The notes under the pieces: generated by a model
What the model was told of the DNA's origin: nothing
The model's database searches: none
What the model saw: the letters and a program-made list of their open reading frames with translations, nothing else
Assembly (NCBI GenBank): GCA_900767915.1
Contig: CAAGAX010000044.1
Coordinates: 1-13,963, forward strand
Reading direction: 5' to 3'
Origin: Acholeplasmatales bacterium
Lineage (GTDB): Bacteria; Bacillota_I; Bacilli_A; Acholeplasmatales; Anaeroplasmataceae
DNA: 13,963 nucleotides
Shown: positions 6,135 through 13,294 of the stretch, piece by piece
Layout of the letters: each line of letters starts with the position of its first letter
How positions within the stretch are numbered: position 1 is the stretch's first letter
Program-made: the position numbers and the translations under genes

Positions 6135-7884
6135 ATTCAATAAATGCCATAATAAATGGACCTACTCCTTTAGCATCATCACTACCTACTTGTTCTGAAA
6201 GATAATAGGCAATACTACCATCACGATATAATTTTTCTTTAGGTCCTAAACCTGCAGTGATACAAATATTATTAAGACTATTATTCTTAAAACAATAATT
6301 ATATATTCCTTCAAAAATATCAATTCCATTAGATATATATTTTTTATTAATATATCCTAATCTTGAAGCCTTCATAATACTATAAGCAATCATTGATGAA
6401 CCAGAAGATTCTAAATAATTCTTAATACTAGAATCTTTATTTCCATAAGTGTTATTTTTTAATCCATTTAAATAGCTACCATCTACAAAATATAAAGTAG
6501 GACCCTTATCAACTAATTGATAAAACATTTTACTTTTTTCATCCTGATATTTTAAAATACCTAAAATAGCTTCATTTAATAATTCCTTTAAATATTCTCT
6601 ATTACTACAAGCTGGATAATATTCTAATAAATCTACCAATGACACAATAAACCATCCATTACTTCTTAACCAAAATGATTCACTATTTCCAGTTTTTGAA
6701 TCAGCCCAAAATATTGTTTTAGTAGTATCATGTCCGTGATAATATAATTTCTTATTTTCATCAAACATATTATTTCTAATGTATTCATATTGTTTTTTAA
6801 TATCATCAAAAATGCTTTTATTATTAGTCATATTTGCATATCTAGCTAAAAAAGGAATATACATGTACATGCCATCTAACCAAATTTGATTTAAATATAT
6901 ATCCTTATGAGAATAATTTATAGTACCATATGCTTTAGGGATATTACATAATGATTTATATGTATTTTCAATAGCCTTTAAATATCTAGAATCATTTGTA
7001 TATTCATATAAATCAAATAGGATTCTAGATTCACAAACACTATCTAATTCTCCTTCCTTATATCCACTTTCATCATTCTTTTGATTAATAAAGCTACCAT
7101 TATTATCAATATAATAATTAACATATTTAATAACAAATTTCTTATAGATTTCATTATTAGTTTCTTTATATAAGCTTATAATTGAATTTAAAAATACTCC
7201 ATCAATGTAATTCCATCTTCCTTTAAAGCCTTCCTTATTCCAAGAAGGAATATAGCTTTTCGTACTATTTATAAGACTATTAATATAATTATTCAAATTA
7301 TTATTTATTATACTTGAATCAGTTTTTTGTATAACTGTATTATCAGTATATATACATTTAGCATAAACATCAATATTTTCATTAATAGGATCATTTAAAT
7401 TAATTTTATTATTATAAGAATATTCTTTATAATAGCCTTCAATTGTTACCATTTCATTATTATTCATAACATAAGTATTATCTAATAATAAAGCTTCTAA
7501 ATTATTGCCACTTTTTAAAGAATAATTTCTTTTTTCAGCTCCATAATAAATACCTACATTAATATATTCAAAAATATTAATTTTAAATTCTTCTTTTTTA
7601 TTTTGATAGGAAACATAAATACTATAGCTTCCACATTTAGGCTTATCAATATAAGTAAATTCTAATTCATTATAGGGTACTTCCTTATTATTAGAATAAC
7701 ATTTAACATAATTGCTATAATTATATTCTTTATTATAATCATTAAGCTCAATTTCAATATTATCATCAATCAAAAAACTAATATTCTTTCTTGTATTAAT
7801 AGTACTATCAATATTATTATTACTACAAGAAGAAAATAATATAACAATTAAAAAGGATAAGAACACTAGAAAAAACTTCTTCAT
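6112..7884 (-). CDS. GH105-type unsaturated rhamnogalacturonyl hydrolase, lipoprotein
   Basis: The protein has 590 residues. GAGG six bases before ATG 7884 marks the start. A lipoprotein signal peptide ends in LFSSC with the lipidated Cys at residue 20, so the enzyme is surface-anchored. Residues about 25-185 hold beta-rich modules; the second (near residues 145-178: VTIEGYYKEYSYNNKI to ENIDVYAKC) matches the Listeria-Bacteroides/InlB B-repeat pattern. Residues about 200-588 form an alpha/alpha barrel of the GH88/GH105 clan, with QIWLDGMYMYIPFLARYA (Asp337 as likely catalytic acid/base), FWLRSNGW, SSGSSMIAY and DDAKGVGPFIMA. GH105 enzymes split the unsaturated uronic acid from products of pectin or polysaccharide lyases; the exact substrate is inferred. 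It is the first gene of an operon with tag, which is functionally unrelated. Composition is very AT-rich with many Asn, Lys, Ile and Tyr codons. Confidence 0.85.
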   Translation of the reverse strand: MKKFFLVFLSFLIVILFSSCSNNNIDSTINTRKNISFLIDDNIEIELNDYNKEYNYSNYVKCYSNNKEVPYNELEFTYIDKPKCGSYSIYVSYQNKKEEFKINIFEYINVGIYYGAEKRNYSLKSGNNLEALLLDNTYVMNNNEMVTIEGYYKEYSYNNKINLNDPINENIDVYAKCIYTDNTVIQKTDSSIINNNLNNYINSLINSTKSYIPSWNKEGFKGRWNYIDGVFLNSIISLYKETNNEIYKKFVIKYVNYYIDNNGSFINQKNDESGYKEGELDSVCESRILFDLYEYTNDSRYLKAIENTYKSLCNIPKAYGTINYSHKDIYLNQIWLDGMYMYIPFLARYANMTNNKSIFDDIKKQYEYIRNNMFDENKKLYYHGHDTTKTIFWADSKTGNSESFWLRSNGWFIVSLVDLLEYYPACSNREYLKELLNEAILGILKYQDEKSKMFYQLVDKGPTLYFVDGSYLNGLKNNTYGNKDSSIKNYLESSGSSMIAYSIMKASRLGYINKKYISNGIDIFEGIYNYCFKNNSLNNICITAGLGPKEKLYRDGSIAYYLSEQVGSDDAKGVGPFIMAFIEYERNNKM

Positions 7885-7924
7885 AAAAACCTCATAAATA
7901 ACTAAACATATCACGACTTCTTTA

Positions 7925-7952
7925 ATTATAGCATTAATAAAAAAAACTTAAA
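7925..7952 (-). promoter_or_regulatory. Promoter of the GH105-tag operon
   Basis: On the minus strand TGC followed by TATAAT (7925-7930) forms an extended -10. The best -35 is a poor TTTAAG (7947-7952) with 16-nt spacing. The -10 lies about 40 nt before the GH105 start codon. The extended -10 may compensate for the weak -35. From here to the terminator at 8122 I see only AT-rich sequence with no gene. Confidence 0.55.
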
Positions 7953-8121
7953 ATACTTTTCTAAAAATTACAAACTGTATATAAGTTATAAAATTTAAAT
8001 CGATACTTATATCGCCATTTAGACTATTAGAATAATTTTAAATACTATATTTATAGAAATTTCATAATATGCAATTTTAGAATTTTTATTTTTATAATAT
8101 CAACAATGCTTTATTTAGCAC

Positions 8122-8153
8122 AAAAAAGAGCTCTAGACTTAATCTAAAGACCT
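8122..8153 (-). terminator. Terminator behind the decayed winged-helix gene
   Basis: On the minus strand the arms 8143-8153 and 8127-8137 pair (CTTTAGA with TCTAGAG, including a G-U, then one mismatch and three or four more pairs) around a 5-nt loop. Six T residues follow. It lies 18 nt after the stop codon at 8171, the position expected for the end of that gene's transcript. Confidence 0.6.
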
Positions 8154-8170
8154 TAATTAATATTTATAGT

Positions 8171-8512
8171 TTATATATTAACTTTCCAATAACCTGTTTT
8201 TCTTGATCCAACTCTTTCAATTAATAATTTTTCTACTAAATAATTAATATTTCTTGAAATAGTAGATTCATTTAAATTCAATTTTTTTGCTAATTCTTTA
8301 AAAGTAATATTTTTATTATTTTTAATTTCTACTAATATTGCTTTTTGTGTTTCATTTAACTTTATACTTGCATTTTCTTCATCATTTTACAAACTTAACA
8401 CTTCATTATTGTAAGGCAATTCAACTTGTAGTTATCCTTAAAGCTCGTCTAGAAGTATAGAGTTCATCTTGTCATCGAGCGCAAAGAATATTTTGTTAAA
8501 ATCAATAAAAGC
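8171..8512 (-). pseudogene. Remnant of an AlbA/RecG-like DNA-binding protein, C-terminal winged helix
   Basis: The last 66 codons encode a complete winged helix-turn-helix: KLNETQKAILVEIKNNKN, ITFKELAKKLNLNESTI, SRNINYLVEKLLIERVG, then SRKTGYWKV and a stop. This is the usual C-terminal module of ATP-binding AlbA_2/RecG-like regulators. In the same frame upstream is LQVELPYNNEVLSL, typical of the segment just before that module, but a TAA at 8387-8389 breaks it and another stop closes the frame at 8432. A further piece (DFNKIFFALDDKMNSILL, 8512-8438) reads in another frame. No start codon or catalytic part remains. I read this as a degraded gene fragment with at least one nonsense change and one frameshift. 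Confidence 0.65.
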
Positions 8513-8542
8513 CTAGAACTAAAAATAATTGCATAAAGCTTG

Positions 8543-8574
8543 ACGGAAGTTTGAAAAAAAAGACTTCCGTTTTA
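8543..8574 (+). terminator. Hairpin with T run, rightward
   Basis: ACGGAAGT (8543-8550) pairs perfectly with ACTTCCGT (8563-8570) around a 12-nt loop, and TTTTATT follows. No intact plus-strand gene precedes it, so it may be the surviving terminator of a lost gene. Confidence 0.5.
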
Positions 8575-8803
8575 TTATCGCTAAGTCACACAGGTAGAAT
8601 TTTTATCAAGGCGGCTTTTTGCTTTCTAAAAAGCATTAAAAAAAATTCGTTAAAATGGTTGCATGAATGTTCTTACGCTTAAGAGCATCACCTTTTGCTT
8701 TTTGAAATACATCATTGTTTATATGTGTGAATTAATATTTATAAGATTTGAAAATATGAGATTTAAATTATTTGAAAATATTATATTTTATGGTTTAAAA
8801 GCA
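8575..8803. other. Gene-free AT-rich stretch with two further hairpins
   Basis: No convincing open frame or gene fragment is visible on either strand. Two perfect or near-perfect stems occur: GCTTTTT (8614-8620) with AAAAAGC (8628-8634), and ATGTTCTTA (8667-8675) with TAAGAGCAT (8680-8688) around a CGCT loop. Neither has a long T run, so they are poor terminators. They may be debris or part of an unannotated RNA. Confidence 0.4.
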
Positions 8804-8842
8804 CAAAAAAAGCCTAACTCACTAATTAAAATGAATTAAGCT
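8804..8842 (-). terminator. Terminator of tRNA-Cys
   Basis: On the minus strand AGCTTAATTCA (8842-8832) pairs with TGAGTTAGGCT (8821-8811) over 11 positions with two G-U pairs around a 10-nt loop. Seven T residues follow (8810-8804). It begins 14 nt after the CCA end of the tRNA. Confidence 0.8.
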
Positions 8843-8855
8843 ATCTGATATTACA

Positions 8856-8929
8856 TGGAGGCCCCGATCGGATTCGAACCAACGATCAGGCAGTTGCAGT
8901 GCCGTGCCTTACCACTTGGCTACAGGGCC
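8856..8929 (-). tRNA. tRNA-Cys (anticodon GCA)
   Basis: The 74-nt gene folds as a cloverleaf. The acceptor arms GGCCCTG (8929-8923) and CGGGGCC (8866-8860) pair with one G-U. The D arm has GCC/GGC. The anticodon loop CTGCAAC carries GCA for cysteine, and the T arm has GTTGG/CCGAT around TTCGAAT. The discriminator is T, as in bacterial tRNA-Cys, and the CCA end is encoded (8858-8856). The outermost anticodon-stem pair appears mismatched (C with T), which is unusual but leaves four good pairs. It is a single-gene unit with its own promoter and terminator, divergent from clpB. Confidence 0.96.
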
Positions 8930-8946
8930 ATCTTGTAAACAATAAT

Positions 8947-8975
8947 ATTCTATCAAAAAGCAAAAATAATGTCAA
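8947..8975 (-). promoter_or_regulatory. Promoter of tRNA-Cys
   Basis: On the minus strand TTGACA (8970-8975), a 17-nt spacer and TAGAAT (8947-8952) form a near-consensus sigma-A promoter. The tRNA 5' end is 17 nt past the -10, so the precursor leader is only about 10 nt. Confidence 0.85.
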
Positions 8976-8995
8976 GAGAAAATTTGTTTATTTTT

Positions 8996-9022
8996 TTAGC
9001 ACTCTACTATTGACAGTGCCAA
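8996..9022 (+). promoter_or_regulatory. CIRCE-like operator (HrcA site) of clpB
   Basis: TTAGCACTC (8996-9004), nine spacer bases and CAGTGCCAA (9014-9022) match the CIRCE consensus TTAGCACTC-N9-GAGTGCTAA: nine of nine in the left arm and seven of nine in the right. CIRCE is bound by the HrcA repressor, which is released on heat stress. Its right arm overlaps the -35 box of the clpB promoter, so bound HrcA would block RNA polymerase. hrcA itself is not in the window. Confidence 0.85.
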
Positions 9023-9037
9023 TTTTAGTGATATAAT
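9010..9037 (+). promoter_or_regulatory. Promoter of clpB
   Basis: TTGACA (9010-9015) and TATAAT (9032-9037) with a 16-nt spacer. The -35 lies within the CIRCE-like operator. Transcription should start near 9044, about 36 nt before the clpB start codon. Confidence 0.85.
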
Positions 9038-9079
9038 ATAATTGTAGTCGATGAGAACTACAGAAAAGGTGGGATAATT

Positions 9080-11197
9080 ATGATGCAGGATGAAAATCAA
9101 ATGAATAACGAGAACGTATTAGAAAAATATGGTCGTGATGTAGTCGCTCTTGCTAGAGAGGGAAAAATTGATCCCGTTATCGGAAGAGACGAGGAAATTC
9201 GTCGTATAATAAAAATATTATCTCGTAAAACTAAAAATAACCCTGTTTTAATAGGTGAACCAGGTGTTGGTAAAACAGCCATCATTGAAGGACTTGCAAG
9301 ACGTATAGTTGCTAACGATGTTCCAACATCTTTAAAGAATAAAACAATCTTCGAGCTAGATATGGGTGCCTTAGTTGCTGGTGCTAAATATCGTGGTGAA
9401 TTCGAGGAAAGATTAAAGGCTGTTTTAAATAAAATTAAGGAATCCGATGGAAACATCATTATGTTTATCGATGAGATTCACTTAATTGTAGGTGCCGGTA
9501 AAGCTGATGGAGCCTTAGATGCAGGAAATCTTTTAAAGCCAATGCTAGCTAGAGGAGAATTGCATTGTATAGGTGCTACTACTCTTAAGGAATATCGTGA
9601 ATATATTGAGAAGGATTCTGCTCTTGAAAGACGTTTCCAAAAGGTATTAGTATCAGAGCCAACTGTTGAGGATACTATTTCAATTCTTAGAGGTATAAAG
9701 GAAAGATTCGAGCTTCATCATGGTGTTACAATTCAAGATAATGCCATAGTTGCTGCAGCTACATTATCAAATAGATATATCACTGATAGATTCTTACCAG
9801 ATAAAGCTATAGATTTAATTGATGAGGCTTGTGCTTCTTGTCGAATGGAAATAGATTCAAAGCCAGCTGAGCTTGATGATTTAGATCGTAAAATCACTCA
9901 ATTAAAGATTGAACAAATGGCTTTAAAAAAGGAATCAGATCCTACTTCAGTTAAAAGACTTGAAATTATTGAAAACGATCTTAAGGATTTAGACAGTAAG
10001 GAAAAGATTTTAACTGACAAATGGACTAAGGAAAAGAAAGAAATTCAAGATTATAAGGAATTAAAGAAAAATCTTGAAGATGCAAAATTCAATCTCGAAA
10101 AAGCCTTCAATGAAGGAGACTACAAGAAGGCCTCAGAGCTTCAATATTCTAAAATTCCAGCATTAGAAGCTAAAATTAAAGAATATCAAGAAAAGTCAAA
10201 AGAGGATCATCTTCTATCTGAATCAGTAAATGAAGAGGATGTAGCTGAGGTAGTTTCTAAATGGACTAATATCCCTATTTCAAAGCTAATGCAAGGAGAA
10301 AGAGAAAAAATTTTAGCGTTAGCTGATACATTAAAAAATAGAGTAATAGGACAGGATGAGGCTGTTGAATTAATAAGTGATGCCATCATAAGACAACGTG
10401 CTGGAATTAAGGATGAAAATAAACCAATCGGTTCATTCTTATTCTTAGGACCTACTGGTGTTGGTAAAACAGAGCTTGCTAAAGCGTTAGCTGATGCTTT
10501 ATTCGATAGTGAATCACATATCGTACGTATCGATATGAGTGAATATATGGAAGCTCATAGTGTCGCTAAACTAATTGGTGCTCCTCCAGGATATGTTGGA
10601 TATGATGAAGGTGGTCAATTAACTGAAAAGGTTCGTAGAAACCCATATTCAATTATTCTATTTGATGAAATTGAAAAAGCACATCATGATGTATTTAATA
10701 TCCTATTACAAATACTTGATGATGGTAGATTATCAGATTCTCAAGGTAGAACAGTCGACTTCAAAAATACAATAATTATCATGACTTCTAACCTTGGTAG
10801 TGAATACCTACTTGAGGATACTAAGGAAGCTGATAAAAAGGTTGAGGCTTTGTTAAAACAATCATTCAAGCCTGAATTCTTAAATCGTATTGATGAAATC
10901 ATATACTTCCATCCATTGAATAAGGATGTTCAATTAAAGATTGTATCTAAGCTATTACGTAATCTTGATGAAAGATTAATAGCTCAAGGTATCAATTTAA
11001 CATTTACCGATTCATTAAAGAAATATATTCTTGATCAATCATTTGATCCTGAATATGGAGCTAGACCAGTAAAGCGTTATATTCAAAAATATATCGAAAC
11101 ATTCGTAGCTACTAAGATAATTAAGGGTGATATAAAGCCTGATATTCCTTATGTACTAGATGCTTGCAATAACGAGCTTAGATTATTAGTTAAATAA
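9080..11197 (+). CDS. clpB: ClpB-type disaggregase lacking the N-terminal domain
   Basis: This 705-residue ATPase pulls proteins out of aggregates, normally with DnaK, in the cytoplasm. Residues about 13-260 are the first AAA+ domain: Walker A GEPGVGKT 59-66, pore loop GAKYRG near 101-106, Walker B MFIDE near 128-132. Residues about 262-378 form the long coiled-coil middle domain that distinguishes ClpB from ClpC and ClpE. Residues about 395-705 hold the second AAA+ domain: Walker A GPTGVGKT 457-464, pore loop GYVG 504-507, Walker B ILFDE 526-530, sensor-2 GARPVKRYIQ from 660. Full-length ClpB has about 860 residues; the roughly 150-residue Clp N domain is absent. AAAGGTGGG just before ATG 9080 and a promoter with a CIRCE site directly upstream show that the short form is the natural product, as in Mollicutes. 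No IGF-type ClpP-binding loop is evident. It is monocistronic with a terminator behind it. Confidence 0.95.
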   Translation: MMQDENQMNNENVLEKYGRDVVALAREGKIDPVIGRDEEIRRIIKILSRKTKNNPVLIGEPGVGKTAIIEGLARRIVANDVPTSLKNKTIFELDMGALVAGAKYRGEFEERLKAVLNKIKESDGNIIMFIDEIHLIVGAGKADGALDAGNLLKPMLARGELHCIGATTLKEYREYIEKDSALERRFQKVLVSEPTVEDTISILRGIKERFELHHGVTIQDNAIVAAATLSNRYITDRFLPDKAIDLIDEACASCRMEIDSKPAELDDLDRKITQLKIEQMALKKESDPTSVKRLEIIENDLKDLDSKEKILTDKWTKEKKEIQDYKELKKNLEDAKFNLEKAFNEGDYKKASELQYSKIPALEAKIKEYQEKSKEDHLLSESVNEEDVAEVVSKWTNIPISKLMQGEREKILALADTLKNRVIGQDEAVELISDAIIRQRAGIKDENKPIGSFLFLGPTGVGKTELAKALADALFDSESHIVRIDMSEYMEAHSVAKLIGAPPGYVGYDEGGQLTEKVRRNPYSIILFDEIEKAHHDVFNILLQILDDGRLSDSQGRTVDFKNTIIIMTSNLGSEYLLEDTKEADKKVEALLKQSFKPEFLNRIDEIIYFHPLNKDVQLKIVSKLLRNLDERLIAQGINLTFTDSLKKYILDQSFDPEYGARPVKRYIQKYIETFVATKIIKGDIKPDIPYVLDACNNELRLLVK

Positions 11198-11210
11198 TAC
11201 TCTATATAAT

Positions 11211-11258
11211 AAAAAGCAGATTAATGTTGGGTATCCAACAAGCCTCTGCTTTTTTTTT
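11211..11258 (+). terminator. Terminator of clpB
   Basis: An outer stem AAAAAGCAGA (11211-11220) pairs with TCTGCTTTTT (11245-11254), and an inner stem TGTTGG/CCAACA closes on GTAT. A run of T residues (11250-11258) follows. It begins about 14 nt after the clpB stop codon. Confidence 0.9.
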
Positions 11259-11623
11259 ATTTATAATATTTATTTTCTTGTTTTAAAGCTCATTTATATT
11301 TTACTTCAATTGATATAATTAATTCTAGAAAGATTCAAATATAGTATTAGCTTTAATACTTAATAGTATTTCTAATATACTTAAAAAATTCCAACTACTA
11401 TTTTTAAAGATGCTAAAGAAAATAGCTTTAAAATTGATTTATCAATACCAAATTTTAAGTATGCTCTATCTTACCATAAATCATGTGTAAATCAATATAA
11501 ATATGGTTTAAAGCTTTAAAAAGTGAATTTAAGTCTAGATAACAATCTTAAATACCATCAAAGATAAAACTAAAATTATTTTTACTTTTTTATGTCCTTC
11601 TTATATTTTGATTCATATAAAAA
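11259..11623. other. Gene-poor stretch between clpB and the rsmH cluster, possible coding remnant
   Basis: No intact gene is visible on either strand. A plus-strand frame without a start codon (11385-11519) reads IPTTIFKDAKENSFKI, then DLSIPNFKYALSYHKSC to a stop, and looks somewhat protein-like. In such AT-rich sequence a 44-codon open stretch can be chance. I cannot assign it to a family. No tRNA or promoter is evident. Confidence 0.3.
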
Positions 11624-11681
11624 ATAAATAAAAAAAGTTGATCCCACTTTATTTCTAAAACGAAAATAAGCGGAAATCAAC
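11624..11681 (-). terminator. Terminator of the yceD-rpmF-rsmH cluster
   Basis: On the minus strand GTTGAT (11681-11676) pairs with ATCAAC (11642-11637), and an inner stem pairs CTTATTTT with AAATAAAG-type sequence around an 8-nt loop, separated by small internal loops. A run of seven T residues and more T-rich sequence follow (11636-11624). It lies about 80 nt after the stop codon of the small membrane protein. Confidence 0.7.
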
Positions 11682-11757
11682 TCTAAAACATTTTTGAATT
11701 TTTTAAAACTATATAGTAAAGATGTTAATAATAAAATTAACTATCAATAATTCTTTA

Positions 11758-12084
11758 TTATTTCAATAAAGCAATTTGACCTACAATTGCCAATGCTACA
11801 ATAACCCAGTATATTATAACCCAAACAACTTTTTTACCAGGTAAATGACTAGCTTTTAAAGCTCTCCATGAAATCATAACGATTGCTAAAATCATCATAA
11901 CATTTGCAATCATACTTAAAATTCCAATAGAAGCATGTCCTCCAAAGAAGCTTAAAATAAAGTTTACCATATATAAAATACCAGTAATAAATAATGATAT
12001 TAATGATAAAATACCAGCTAATCTATTATATGTAAGAGATGAGCTAGATGATTTTGTAGTTTTTGTAGTTTTCTTTGTTGCCAT
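11758..12084 (-). CDS. Small membrane protein of unknown function
   Basis: The 108-residue protein has a Lys/Thr/Ser-rich cytoplasmic-type N-terminus (about residues 1-17) followed by three or four hydrophobic segments (about 23-45, 51-72 and 86-107) joined by short loops. A basic KASHLPGKK stretch lies before the last one. I do not recognise a family. AAGGAGA before ATG 12084 overlaps the rsmH stop codon, and the gap to rsmH is only 11 nt, so it is translated from the same transcript. In most Firmicutes ftsL follows rsmH; this protein has no FtsL-like single helix plus coiled coil. A role in the envelope is only a guess. Confidence 0.75.
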   Translation of the reverse strand: MATKKTTKTTKSSSSSLTYNRLAGILSLISLFITGILYMVNFILSFFGGHASIGILSMIANVMMILAIVMISWRALKASHLPGKKVVWVIIYWVIVALAIVGQIALLK

Positions 12085-12095
12085 AATTATTCTCC

Positions 12096-13019
12096 TTATC
12101 TTTTTCTAATAATTCTCATTTTTGCACTATGTGCTCTATTATTTTCTTTTAATTCTTCTTCACTTGCTGTAATAGGATGTCTTGTAATAAGCTCAAACGG
12201 AGCTTCTTCTTTAATTATCATTGGTACTCCTTCTGGAATATTAATAGTTGAGGCATCCTTAAATACCGTTTTACAAATTCTATCCTCTAATGAATGAAAT
12301 GTAATAACTACTGCATATCCATCACTATTTAGCATTTCTAAAGCATCTAATATAGAAGCTTCAAAAACTCTTAATTCATCATTAACAGCTATTCTTAATG
12401 CTTGAAAAATTTGCTTGGCTGGATGACCCTTTTTTCTTAAAATTTTCTCAGGAAGTGCACTTTTTATTACTTCAACAAGTTCAAAGGTAGTTTCAATTGG
12501 CTTAATAGCCCTTGTTTTTTCTATAGCTCTCGCAATTTGCTTTGAAAAAGAATCTTCTCCGTACCTATAAAAAATACGAACAAGCTCCTCATAAGGATAT
12601 GTATTAACAATAGTGTATGCAGACAATTCCTGTTCTTGGTTCATTCTCATATCTAATGGTGCATCATAGTTATATGAAAAGCCCCTTTCAGGAATATCAA
12701 ATTGAAAAGATGAAACACCTAAATCATATAAGATTCCATCAATATGAGTTACTCCAAGCTTATTAAGTTCACATTTAATATTGACAAAATTTGATTTAAT
12801 AAATGTATAATTATTACTAATAGGATCTAAAACCTCTTTACTTCTAGTGTAAGCATATTCGTCTTGATCAAAACAATACAAATGACCTGTCGTAAGCTTT
12901 GATAAAATATGACTAGAATGTCCTCCACCACCAGTAGTCGCATCAACATATATTCCATTTGGCTTTATATGAAGACCCAAAATAGCTTCATCTAACAATA
13001 CACTTTTATGAATATACAT
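12096..13019 (-). CDS. rsmH: 16S rRNA (cytosine-1402-N4)-methyltransferase
   Basis: This 307-residue enzyme, a usual length, methylates N4 of C1402 in the decoding centre of 16S rRNA using S-adenosylmethionine. It begins HKSVLLDEAI, the conserved N-terminus. YVDATTGGGGHSSHIL is the SAM-binding loop. DLGVSSFQFDIPERGFSYNY followed by PLDMRM is the family hallmark, VITFHSLEDR follows, and the C-terminus is NNRAHSAKMRIIRKR. AAGGAGG just before ATG 13019 supports this start over an upstream ATG at 13055, which lies inside the terminator hairpin. It follows rpmF after a hairpin at 13046-13070 and precedes a small membrane protein. mraZ and ftsL, its frequent neighbours, are absent here. Confidence 0.95.
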   Translation of the reverse strand: MYIHKSVLLDEAILGLHIKPNGIYVDATTGGGGHSSHILSKLTTGHLYCFDQDEYAYTRSKEVLDPISNNYTFIKSNFVNIKCELNKLGVTHIDGILYDLGVSSFQFDIPERGFSYNYDAPLDMRMNQEQELSAYTIVNTYPYEELVRIFYRYGEDSFSKQIARAIEKTRAIKPIETTFELVEVIKSALPEKILRKKGHPAKQIFQALRIAVNDELRVFEASILDALEMLNSDGYAVVITFHSLEDRICKTVFKDASTINIPEGVPMIIKEEAPFELITRHPITASEEELKENNRAHSAKMRIIRKR

Positions 13020-13035
13020 ATTTCCTCCTTTTATC

Positions 13036-13070
13036 CGAAAATAGAAAATAGACACCCAAGGCGTCTATTT
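13036..13070 (-). terminator. Hairpin terminator between rpmF and rsmH
   Basis: On the minus strand AAATAGACGC (13070-13061) pairs with GTGTCTATTT (13055-13046) over ten positions with one G-U around a CTTGG loop. The following TCTATTTTC is a modest T run. It lies 16 nt past the rpmF stop codon and 27 nt before the rsmH start codon. No separate rsmH promoter is visible, so partial read-through probably feeds rsmH, giving more rpmF than rsmH message. Confidence 0.7.
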
Positions 13071-13085
13071 CTATTAGCTATTTTA

Positions 13086-13280
13086 TTATTCTTCTTCCTT
13101 TGAAGCCTTAGCTTGAACTACTTGCTTACCCTTATAGTAACCGCAGTTTGAACATACTCTATGAGCTAATGTTAATTCGCCACAATTAGGACAAGTAATC
13201 ATACCAGGTACATTTAAAGCTAAATGAGAACGTCTCATTCTCTTCTTCATCTTAGATACTCTACGAAAAGGTACTGCCAT
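13086..13280 (-). CDS. rpmF: 50S ribosomal protein L32
   Basis: This 64-residue zinc-ribbon protein of the large ribosomal subunit begins MAVPFRRVSKMKKRMRRSH, the typical basic N-terminus. All four Cys are present (Cys30, Cys33, Cys43, Cys46: CPNC and CSNC), so this is the zinc-binding paralogue type rather than the Cys-free form used in zinc starvation. It has an acidic KEEE tail. AGGAGGTG overlaps the yceD stop codon, about nine nt before the start, so yceD and rpmF form the conserved two-gene unit seen in many bacteria. Confidence 0.97.
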   Translation of the reverse strand: MAVPFRRVSKMKKRMRRSHLALNVPGMITCPNCGELTLAHRVCSNCGYYKGKQVVQAKASKEEE

Positions 13281-13294
13281 CTGTAATACACCTC

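Noticed and set aside
8543..8842. CRISPR-like array or repeat family among the hairpins
   Set aside because: The stems differ in sequence and spacing; no repeated unit recurs.
9097..9459. Minus-strand open frame inside clpB
   Set aside because: Antisense shadow of the conserved first AAA+ domain.
13020..13055. Longer N-terminus for RsmH starting at 13055
   Set aside because: That start lies inside the hairpin at 13046-13070, and the conserved N-terminus HKSVLLDE begins right after ATG 13019, which has a strong ribosome binding site.
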